Assembly: GCA_934122215.1 (NCBI GenBank)
Contig: CAKOWF010000019.1
Coordinates: forward strand, 1-19,792
Direction of reading: 5' to 3'
Origin: an uncultured Bacilli bacterium
GTDB lineage: Bacteria; Bacillota_I; Bacilli_A; RF39; UBA660
DNA length: 19,792 bases
This document shows positions 14,055-19,792 of the stretch, piece by piece. A model generated the notes under the pieces. The model did no database searches, was not told the DNA's origin, and saw only the letters and a list, made by a program, of their open reading frames with translations. Both the position numbers and the translations under genes were made by a program. Each line of letters opens with the position of its first letter. Position 1 is the first letter of the stretch.

Positions 14055-14561
14055 TTAATTGATATTTTTCTTTTTTTCTAAAACATGTCTTTTTTCATCA
14101 ACATTATTTAAATTTAATGTTTCAAAAAATATTGTTAACATCATTTCAACTGCAAGATTGCATTCTTCTGCAGTTTCACTATAATAAATAAATTTATTTT
14201 TCTTGTAATATTCAACTAAGCGTTTAACTGCATCTTCTACATTATCAAACTCCGCATAATCGAATTTAACATTTCTATCAATAGTATAAAACTTAAATAT
14301 TTTTTTATCTTCCAAAGTACATTCTTCTAAGCATATATCTCCTAATCCAAAATCAACACTAACACCTAATCTTGGTAAAGAATATTGCATATTTAATTCT
14401 TCTCTTAATCTTTTATATATTATATTATTATTTTCTAAGGTAAAATATTCTTGTTTATTATCTGTATGTCCTATAATGTCATCAAAAGGTAAATCTGTTA
14501 CCTTAACTAAATTACATCCTTTATATTCTACTTTCGCAAATTTAATTTTTTCTTCTTTCAT
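14055..14561 (-). CDS. Hypothetical protein (second orphan)
   Basis: I choose the ATG at 14559-14561 (168 residues) because AAAGGAG stands 8-9 nt before it. An ATG 14 codons earlier has no ribosome site. The protein is soluble, acidic in the middle and mixed alpha/beta. It contains VSVDFGLGDICLEECTLEDK, an FDNVEDAVKRLVEYYKKN helix and a very charged Lys-rich tail (EKRHVLEKKKNIN). No catalytic pattern, signal peptide or membrane helix is visible. I do not recognise the family. It follows the 320-residue orphan by 53 bp on the same strand, so the two are probably made together. Confidence 0.8.
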   Translation of the reverse strand: MKEEKIKFAKVEYKGCNLVKVTDLPFDDIIGHTDNKQEYFTLENNNIIYKRLREELNMQYSLPRLGVSVDFGLGDICLEECTLEDKKIFKFYTIDRNVKFDYAEFDNVEDAVKRLVEYYKKNKFIYYSETAEECNLAVEMMLTIFFETLNLNNVDEKRHVLEKKKNIN

Positions 14562-14614
14562 AACTATTTTCTCCTTTATTGATTTTTCTAATAATTTATT
14601 CATATAAATTATAT

Positions 14615-15577
14615 CTATACTTTTTTTAAAACATGTGTTTTAATATCAGTTAATTTGATATCATCATATTTTTTATAACTATTAATTATATCTTCAAAAT
14701 TTTCTGTAGTATAAAATATATCTTGATATTCATCAATATTTTGAAGTTGTTCTTTAGTTAATTTTTCAAATTTATCACTATAACATAAATCATTACCACA
14801 TAAATAATAAGAACCAACTATATCTTCATTTACTATTCTAATCATAGAATCTGTTGGATTATTTACTAACAAGACATCAACATTTTCCACATAAGATAAA
14901 GCATCCTCAATTTCTTGTTTTTGGGTTAAATGTATCAGTTTGTCATATATTTCTTTTGTTACTGAATATACAATAAATTTTTCAAAATCAAAAAAATTTA
15001 ATGCATCATATAAATTTAGACGCAAAATTTCAAATTTATTACCATTAAGTCTAATTAATTTATCTAATTTATTGTTTTTATTAAGAACAAGATCATTAGT
15101 TTCAGACAATATTTGCTTTTCTAATAATTTATAGTTTGCTATTTTAGCATAAAAATCCTGTTTTTCTTTATAAATTTGTTCTTTAAATTGTTCTACATTA
15201 TTATCAATTGTTAATCTACTGCAAGCTTCTGCCCATAATTGATTATTAACTTCTTCTGTATATTTAAGAGCTTCCTCATATGAATCAAATACAGAATTTA
15301 CTGTTTTTGAATTGATACACACATTATTTAAATTAAATTGTGGAGTATTTCTTTCAAAAATACATTGGCTATTTAATTGATATGGAAATACAACAACATA
15401 ATTTTTTGAAATATTTCCATCTTCAAAATATACAGTTGATTCACTCAATAAATAACATTTAGATACTATATAACAAGCTACATTGCGATCATACCCTACT
15501 ACATTTGATCCATAGCAAGACTCAACTTGTTCTATAATCGGCATTGCTGCATATTTAATTAAATAATTACATTTCAT
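14615..15577 (-). CDS. Hypothetical protein (first orphan)
   Basis: 320 residues from the ATG at 15575-15577, with GGAGG 5 nt upstream. A TTG four codons earlier is part of that site and is not a start. The protein starts MKCNYLIKYAAMPIIEQVES, has a helical region around 95-170 (YEEALKYTEEVNNQLWAEAC, then Lys/Glu/Gln-rich sequence that could be a coiled coil), then beta-rich parts. No membrane segment, no export signal and no catalytic motif are visible to me. The family is not recognised. It begins 45 bp after the CCA of tRNA-Arg, with neither a terminator nor a convincing promoter between them, so it is probably transcribed with that tRNA. The second orphan follows it. Confidence 0.82.
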   Translation of the reverse strand: MKCNYLIKYAAMPIIEQVESCYGSNVVGYDRNVACYIVSKCYLLSESTVYFEDGNISKNYVVVFPYQLNSQCIFERNTPQFNLNNVCINSKTVNSVFDSYEEALKYTEEVNNQLWAEACSRLTIDNNVEQFKEQIYKEKQDFYAKIANYKLLEKQILSETNDLVLNKNNKLDKLIRLNGNKFEILRLNLYDALNFFDFEKFIVYSVTKEIYDKLIHLTQKQEIEDALSYVENVDVLLVNNPTDSMIRIVNEDIVGSYYLCGNDLCYSDKFEKLTKEQLQNIDEYQDIFYTTENFEDIINSYKKYDDIKLTDIKTHVLKKV

Positions 15578-15621
15578 AAAATCCTCCAAAAATACATATT
15601 TAAATTAAAATATTAATAAAA

Positions 15622-15696
15622 TGGTGTCCCAGACGGGAATCGAACCCGTATCTAAACTTTAGGAGAGTCTTGTACTATCCATTATACTACCAGGAC
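15622..15696 (-). tRNA. tRNA-Arg (anticodon CCU), CCA encoded
   Basis: Minus-strand cloverleaf: acceptor GTCCTGG/CTGGGAC, D-arm GTAT-AATGGATA-GTAC, anticodon stem AGACT/AGTTT with loop CTCCTAA, T-arm ACGGG-TTCGATT-CCCGT, discriminator A, genomic CCA. Anticodon CCU reads the arginine codon AGG, a rare codon in such AT-rich genomes. Confidence 0.97.
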
Positions 15697-15704
15697 ATAC
15701 TAAT

Positions 15705-15732
15705 ATTATATCATGCATATTTTATTTAGTAA
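15705..15732 (-). promoter_or_regulatory. Promoter of tRNA-Arg
   Basis: On the minus strand TTACTA (15727-15732) and consensus TATAAT (15705-15710) are 16 bp apart. The -10 ends 8 nt before the mature tRNA 5' end. Confidence 0.65.
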
Positions 15733-15735
15733 ATT

Positions 15736-15756
15736 AAAAAAGACTAAAGAGTCTTT
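15736..15756 (-). terminator. Terminator of the HD/small-protein operon
   Basis: On the minus strand AAAGACT/AGTCTTT (loop of 4) is followed by TTT. The stop codon (15755-15757) starts the stem. Confidence 0.75.
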
Positions 15757-15976
15757 ACCTTGTTATTTGCTGTGTAGCATGAACTATTTTATCTATTTGA
15801 TCTTGTGCACTACCAATAGTCATATTTAAATATACTTGTATTTTTTCTAAGTCTTCTTCTGTTTTAGCAGCAACTAACATTTGTTTAACCATACTTAAAC
15901 CATTTTCTAAGTATTGCACACTTCCATCTAGTGCATATTTTTTAACATTAAAATCTTGTATATTACTAAACTCCAT
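15755..15976 (-). CDS. Small helical protein, function unknown
   Basis: 73 residues. An N-terminal segment (MEFSNIQDFNVKKYALDG) is followed by what look like two amphipathic helices, about 20-36 (VQYLENGLSMVKQMLVA) and 40-71. The second has regular hydrophobic spacing and could form a coiled coil or a helical hairpin. A perfect AGGAGG sits 5 nt before the ATG, so it is clearly translated well. It follows the HD-domain gene by 8 bp in one operon. Neither a catalytic motif nor a membrane segment is present. I do not recognise the family; a small adaptor or partner of the HD protein is possible. Confidence 0.8.
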   Translation of the reverse strand: MEFSNIQDFNVKKYALDGSVQYLENGLSMVKQMLVAAKTEEDLEKIQVYLNMTIGSAQDQIDKIVHATQQITR

Positions 15977-15984
15977 AAGTCCTC

Positions 15985-16488
15985 CTATTTAATCATATTC
16001 ATAATAAATAACATAAATATATTTGCTGAATAAATTAATTGTTTTTCAAATTTTTTACAGAATTCAAAACTACCAATAGTTTTATCAACTAGTACAACTA
16101 CCCAACTTTCAGCATATTTAGGAATAGATGTTGTAAATGGAAACATGTGAGAACGAATAATATCAGCTTCTCTTCCATTTATACCATATATTTCCATAGC
16201 ATATTCCATAGCTTTTTTAGGATGGGTAAATGTTTCAGTAAATTTTTCTTTAAAATTTCTATTTTCTTTACTTATATAAAAGTCATGTAATAAACCTGCT
16301 CTAGCGGCATCTACATAATCTAATTTTAAAGCTTTACATATTTTATATGAATAATAAGATACTCTTACTGAATGTGTATATCTAGTAATTCCATGATGTT
16401 CTATTCCATTTAATTTATAAAATTCTTTATCATAAATAATGTTATCTATAATTGAAAAATATTGTTCATCTTTTTCTATGTTTGGCAT
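15985..16488 (-). CDS. HD-domain phosphohydrolase
   Basis: 167 residues. Metal-binding residues of the HD superfamily are in order: H39 (ITRYTHSVRV), H68-D69 (AGLLHDFY), H89 (FTHPKKAMEYA), H114 (IIRSHMFP) and D135 (VVLVDK). This is the set needed for a bimetal HD phosphohydrolase acting on nucleotides or cyclic nucleotides. No partner sensory domain is present. After the HD core the end is short and hydrophobic (IYSANIFMLFIMNMIK), possibly a membrane-touching helix. The start is ATG with GAGGTG upstream and a TATAAT (16516-16521) before it. It is the first gene of the operon with the 73-residue protein. The substrate cannot be read from the sequence. Confidence 0.88.
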   Translation of the reverse strand: MPNIEKDEQYFSIIDNIIYDKEFYKLNGIEHHGITRYTHSVRVSYYSYKICKALKLDYVDAARAGLLHDFYISKENRNFKEKFTETFTHPKKAMEYAMEIYGINGREADIIRSHMFPFTTSIPKYAESWVVVLVDKTIGSFEFCKKFEKQLIYSANIFMLFIMNMIK

Positions 16489-16605
16489 TTTTATGTTTCA
16501 CCTCAAGACTAATACATTATATCACATTTGACAATATTTTAACATTATTTTTATTTATATTTTTGATAATTTTTTTATTATTTTAAAGAAAGCCTTATAT
16601 ATAAA

Positions 16606-16627
16606 GAAAAAAGGAACTAGGTTCCTT
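16606..16627 (-). terminator. Terminator of tig
   Basis: On the minus strand AAGGAAC/GTTCCTT (loop CTA) is followed by TTTTC. The stop codon (16626-16628) overlaps the stem. Confidence 0.85.
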
Positions 16628-17879
16628 AATTATTTTCTTTTAATACATCTATAGCTTTACGCATTTCTAGGTCATATTTAACCATTTCTATACCACCAAA
16701 TAATTTTAAGAATTCATCTTTTTTCATATTATATTTAGTAGCTAAATCTTCTGCTTCTTTTTCAGCTTCTTCATCAGTTACATCTATTTTTTCTAATTTA
16801 GTGATTTCTTCTAGTAATAATCTAGATTTAACTCTTTTTTCAGCTTCTTCTCTCATTTGATCTTTTAAAGCAGCTTCATCTGAATTTGTAAATTGATAAA
16901 ATTGAGCTAAAGTAAGACCTTGCATTTTTAAATTTTCTTCATATTGTCTAATCATTCTATTTAATTCTTCTTCAATCATTACATCAGGAATTTCAACTTC
17001 CATGTTTTTAATTCCTTCTTCTAATAATTCATCTATAAAATGATCTTCTGCATGATGTTCTTTATGAGCTTTAATATTTTCTTCTACTTGTTTTCTTAAT
17101 GATTCTTCATCAGTTATTCCTTCCATTCCTAAATCATCAAAGAAATCTTTGTTAAGTTCAGGAATAACTACTTGTTTAATTTCATTTAATTTTACTTTAA
17201 ATGTTGCTTCTTGACCTTTTAAATCTTCTGCATGATAATCTTCTGGGAAAGTTACTTTTATTTCTCTTTCTTCACCATTTTTCATGCCAATTAATTGTTC
17301 TTCAAATCCTGGAATAAATGTATTTGAACCAATTGTTAGAGAATAGTTTTCTCCTTTGCCACCTTCAAATGCTACTCCATCTTTAAATCCTTCAAAGTCA
17401 ATAATAGCTATATCATTATTTTCTAGTGTTCCTTCTTTTGTAACGTTTTCAGCATATTTATTGCGCATATCTAAGATAGCTTTATCTATTTCTTCTTTTG
17501 TTACTTTTACTTCTTCTTTTTTAACACCTAATTTTTTATATTTATTTAATTTTACTTCTGGTTTAGTTATTAATATAAAATTAAATTCTACATATTCTTT
17601 TGAAATAGCTTTAATTGCTACATCTGGTTGAGCAACTAATTCTAAATCTTTATGTTCATCTAACATTTTAGTATATGCACTTTGTAATACATGATCAGCA
17701 GCATCTAGCCATAATGATTCTTCTCCATATTTTTTGATAAATACTTCTTTTGGAGCTTTACCAGGTCTAAAACCATCTATTTTAGCTTTTTTATTAGCTT
17801 CAACAAATGCTTTATCTATTGCTTCTTCCCATTCTTTTCCTTCGATTTTAACAGTATATTCTAATTTATTTTTTTCCAT
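16626..17879 (-). CDS. tig: Trigger factor, ribosome-bound chaperone and prolyl isomerase
   Basis: 417 residues, the usual length. The N-terminal ribosome-binding domain carries the signature GFRPGKAP at 36-43, which docks on ribosomal protein L23 near the exit tunnel. Next comes the FKBP-like isomerase domain (about 155-240: VTKEGTLENNDIAIIDFEGF, then SLTIGSNTFIPGFEEQLIGM, then FPEDYHAEDLKGQEATFKV). The C-terminal helical arms follow (about 245-410), rich in Glu and Lys. It acts on nascent chains in the cytoplasm. The start is ATG with AGGAGG 6 nt upstream and a TATAAT further up (about 17909). It appears to be a single-gene unit with its own terminator. All parts are intact. Confidence 0.97.
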   Translation of the reverse strand: MEKNKLEYTVKIEGKEWEEAIDKAFVEANKKAKIDGFRPGKAPKEVFIKKYGEESLWLDAADHVLQSAYTKMLDEHKDLELVAQPDVAIKAISKEYVEFNFILITKPEVKLNKYKKLGVKKEEVKVTKEEIDKAILDMRNKYAENVTKEGTLENNDIAIIDFEGFKDGVAFEGGKGENYSLTIGSNTFIPGFEEQLIGMKNGEEREIKVTFPEDYHAEDLKGQEATFKVKLNEIKQVVIPELNKDFFDDLGMEGITDEESLRKQVEENIKAHKEHHAEDHFIDELLEEGIKNMEVEIPDVMIEEELNRMIRQYEENLKMQGLTLAQFYQFTNSDEAALKDQMREEAEKRVKSRLLLEEITKLEKIDVTDEEAEKEAEDLATKYNMKKDEFLKLFGGIEMVKYDLEMRKAIDVLKENN

Positions 17880-17944
17880 AATATTCCTCCTAATTACAAT
17901 ATATATTATAACTTATTTTAGTAAATTTTAAAAGTATTAAATTT

Positions 17945-17970
17945 AAAAAATATCATTTATTATGATATTT
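17945..17970 (-). terminator. Terminator of greA
   Basis: On the minus strand the perfect 9-bp stem AAATATCAT/ATGATATTT (loop of 5) is followed by TTT. The greA stop codon (17960-17962) lies at the loop edge. Confidence 0.7.
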
Positions 17971-18430
17971 CTAATATTTCTACTTGATATTTTCCATTTG
18001 GGCTATCTACAGTAACTAGTTCTCCTTTTTTTGAACCAATTATTGCTTTAGCTATTGGTGATTCATTTGATATCTTGTTATCAAATGGATCTGCTTCCTT
18101 ACTACCAACTATTGTATATGTATCAACTTCTCCATCTTCTAAATATTTTAATGTAACAGTTGTACCTATTGATACTTTATTAGTGTTTACATCTTTTATT
18201 ACCTCGGCATTTTCAAGCATTGCTTCTATTGAAGCTATTTTTCCTTCTACTTCTGCTTGTTCAGCTCTAGCAGCATCATATTCAGCATTTTCACTTAAAT
18301 CTCCTAAAGCTCTTGCTTCTTTTAATGCTTGAATTACTTCTGGTCTTTTTTCATTTTTTAGATAGTCTAATTCTTTTTTTAATTCATTCAAACCTTCTTC
18401 AGTAAGGTATGTTGTTTTCTTTTCTGGCAT
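17960..18430 (-). CDS. greA: Transcript-cleavage factor GreA
   Basis: I choose the ATG at 18428-18430 (156 residues), because GAGGTGG stands 5 nt before it and a GTG three codons earlier is part of that site. The N-terminal coiled coil (about 8-75) carries the tip sequence ARALGDLSENAEYDAAR, with the acidic pair D44 and E47 that enters the RNA polymerase secondary channel and stimulates cleavage of backtracked RNA. The C-terminal FKBP-like domain includes the VSIGTTVTLKYLEDGE and SPIAKAIIGSKKGELV stretches. The U32 gene upstream matches the common Firmicutes neighbourhood (yrrNO, udk, greA), though udk is absent here. Transcribed from its own promoter. Confidence 0.97.
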   Translation of the reverse strand: MPEKKTTYLTEEGLNELKKELDYLKNEKRPEVIQALKEARALGDLSENAEYDAARAEQAEVEGKIASIEAMLENAEVIKDVNTNKVSIGTTVTLKYLEDGEVDTYTIVGSKEADPFDNKISNESPIAKAIIGSKKGELVTVDSPNGKYQVEILEIS

Positions 18431-18460
18431 ATTGTCCACCTCTTCTACTTAACACTCAAA

Positions 18461-18489
18461 ATAATACTATACATTTTAGTTTTTGTCAA
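18461..18489 (-). promoter_or_regulatory. Promoter of greA
   Basis: On the minus strand consensus TTGACA (18484-18489) and TATTAT (18461-18466) have a 17-bp spacer. The -35 box lies within the last codons of the U32 gene. Confidence 0.8.
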
Positions 18490-19675
18490 CTTTTTTTAAT
18501 CTTAACATATCGTATTTCTGTAAATTTGCTTCTACTTTTATTTTTACTATTTGTCTTGGGTGTCTTACTATTTCTATTATATTTTCTTCTTCATCGTATA
18601 TGTTATTAAATTTATATTCAATATCTTCATGATTTGGTCCAAATATAGTACATTCATCATCTTTTTTGAAGTAATTTCTTTGTTCTATTGTAGCTAATTT
18701 TGTTTTAGTATCGTAGTCTAATACTATACCTAAAAATTCTTGATTACTTAATTCTTCTCTTCCATTATAGTAACTGCAACTTTCATCCTTTTTATTATTA
18801 AAAAATTGTATTACTGAGTCCCTATTAGCACAATTTCTCAAAATATTTTCTAAATTTTTATCATATTTATATTCTTTATTTTGTAAATAATTATCTATCA
18901 CTTTTCTATATGTACCAACTACTGTTGCAATATAATATATAGATCGCATTCTTCCTTCAATTTTAAATGATTTAATTCTCATATCTATCATATCATTTAT
19001 AACTTCTAACATTGATAAATCTTTGGCACAAAAAGTAAAGTCTTTTTCTCCTATTATTTTTTTGTTTTCTTTATTTAGTAGTTGATAATCCCATCTACAT
19101 GTTTGGGCACATCCACCTCTGTTGGCATCTCTTCCTGTCAAAAAATTTGACATAGCACATCTACCAGATATACTTGAACACATTGCTCCATGTATAAAGC
19201 ATTCTATTTCTATATCAACATTGTTTATTATTTCTAATATGTCTTCTTTAGTAGTTTCTCTAGCTAAAACTATCCTAGTAACACCCATCTCTTTATAAAA
19301 TTTTGCCATTTCTTTATTCATAGTTGATGCTTGGGTAGATAAATGAACTTCTAAATTAGTTGTAGTAAGTGCTTTTTTTATTATATAAATATCACTTACT
19401 ATAATAGCATCTACTTTTAATTCTTCCAGTTTTTTTAAATATTCATCTACTGCTTTTACCTCTTTATTATGTAATACTATATTAACTGTTACATATACTT
19501 TTTTGTTTAATTTATGAGCAAATTCTACTGCCTCTCTTATTTCTTCAAATGTAAAATTAATGGCATTAGCTCTTAGTCCTAATATTGGTCCTCCTATATA
19601 TACAGCATCTGCACCATATATAAAGGCTATTTTTAATCTTTCTAAATCGCCTGCTGGCGCTAATAACTCTGGCAT
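18476..19675 (-). CDS. U32-family tRNA hydroxylation protein (TrhP/YrrO type)
   Basis: 399 residues. MPELLAPAGDLERLKIAFIYGADAVYIGG at the N-terminus is the standard U32 start. The family signature ECFIHGAMCSS (158-168), GRC (171-173) and NRGGCAQTCRWDY (185-197) carries C166, C173, C189 and C193, expected to hold an iron-sulfur cluster. Proteins of this kind (TrhP in E. coli, YrrN and YrrO in B. subtilis) are called peptidase U32 in databases, but work with prephenate in making 5-hydroxyuridine at tRNA position 34. The C-terminal beta domain (about 310-399) is present, as in the YrrO branch. The start is ATG with AGGAGG 5 nt upstream. Adjacent greA supports the yrrO-like assignment. Confidence 0.92.
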   Translation of the reverse strand: MPELLAPAGDLERLKIAFIYGADAVYIGGPILGLRANAINFTFEEIREAVEFAHKLNKKVYVTVNIVLHNKEVKAVDEYLKKLEELKVDAIIVSDIYIIKKALTTTNLEVHLSTQASTMNKEMAKFYKEMGVTRIVLARETTKEDILEIINNVDIEIECFIHGAMCSSISGRCAMSNFLTGRDANRGGCAQTCRWDYQLLNKENKKIIGEKDFTFCAKDLSMLEVINDMIDMRIKSFKIEGRMRSIYYIATVVGTYRKVIDNYLQNKEYKYDKNLENILRNCANRDSVIQFFNNKKDESCSYYNGREELSNQEFLGIVLDYDTKTKLATIEQRNYFKKDDECTIFGPNHEDIEYKFNNIYDEEENIIEIVRHPRQIVKIKVEANLQKYDMLRLKKVDKN

Positions 19676-19697
19676 ATTTCCTCCTACATTTAGTTAT

Positions 19698-19726
19698 ATT
19701 TTAGACTATACTATGTTTATTGTCAA
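19698..19726 (-). promoter_or_regulatory. Promoter of the U32 gene
   Basis: On the minus strand consensus TTGACA (19721-19726) and TAAAAT (19698-19703) have a 17-bp spacer, 22 bp before the start codon. Confidence 0.8.
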
Positions 19727-19727
19727 T

Positions 19728-19752
19728 AAATAAAAGACATATTAAATGTCTT
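19728..19752 (-). terminator. Terminator of the gene beyond the window end
   Basis: On the minus strand AAGACAT/ATGTCTT (loop of 5) is followed by TTATTTATT. The last codon's TAA overlaps the stem, and the following promoter begins within the tail. Confidence 0.7.
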
Positions 19753-19792
19753 ACTTATATAATTTAACTACATCTTTTATTTTTATATCAGT
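19751..19792 (-). CDS. C-terminal end of an unidentified gene
   Basis: The last 13 codons (TDIKIKDVVKLYK) and a TAA at 19751-19753 fit the end of a minus-strand gene that enters from the right. The stop is built into a terminator hairpin, as in several complete genes here, which supports the reading. By usual gene order it could be another U32 protein or an O-methyltransferase, but 13 residues cannot tell. Confidence 0.45.
   Translation of the reverse strand, partial: TDIKIKDVVKLYK

Noticed and set aside
17356..17931. Plus-strand open frames opposite tig
   Set aside because: Shadows of the conserved trigger factor gene; no Shine-Dalgarno site and Ser/Phe-rich antisense composition.
1..19792. 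Genetic code 4 (TGA read as Trp)
   Set aside because: All long genes are intact without internal TGA and use TGG for Trp; in such AT-rich DNA a code-4 genome would show many TGA codons.

Overview
The window comes from a very AT-rich, low-GC Gram-positive (Firmicutes/Bacilli-like) chromosome. The evidence is strong AGGAGG-type Shine-Dalgarno sites, TTGACA/TATAAT promoters, MarR, GreA, trigger factor and U32 proteins of Firmicutes type, and no sign of TGA read as Trp (all Trp codons I checked are TGG). A gut, Mollicutes-related Bacilli lineage is my guess from composition and protein flavour. Nearly every gene is on the minus strand, so the text below runs by position, not by transcription.

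1-1100: a partial unknown protein, a stretch of decayed sequence (a broken ORF ending in a broken inverted copy of tRNA-Gly), then an intact tRNA-Gly(UCC) with a clear promoter and terminator. 1100-6000: a DUF308/HdeD-like membrane protein, then a marR-ABC-ABC operon encoding a heterodimeric exporter in which one nucleotide-binding site is degenerate. 6000-8056: a TtcA-like tRNA thiolase under a Fur-like palindrome, and the divergent plus-strand gene for a SAM-binding-fold protein.

8057-8666 is the most unusual stretch. It holds two diverged copies of a small structured module (a covarying hairpin, a conserved motif and about 93 bp of direct repeat). Between them lies a promoter, a strong Shine-Dalgarno site and a roughly 27-residue, almost wholly hydrophobic peptide that starts at ATT instead of ATG. 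The predicted mRNA has 5' and 3' ends that pair with each other. The whole resembles a type I toxin-antitoxin locus of a family I do not recognise.

8667-10860: an operon of WYL-type regulator, SIS-domain protein and divergent HAM1-type NTP pyrophosphatase, with a three-half-site operator in the middle. 10974-11279: a decayed ISL3-family transposase tail. 11415-13733: a type IV prepilin-like N-terminus fused to three LamG-like domains. 14055-15696: two orphan proteins apparently read through from tRNA-Arg(CCU). 15755-19792: housekeeping genes: a small helical protein, an HD hydrolase, tig, greA, a U32/TrhP-type tRNA-hydroxylation protein and the last codons of another gene.

Terminators are compact: at least five have the gene's own stop codon inside the hairpin.
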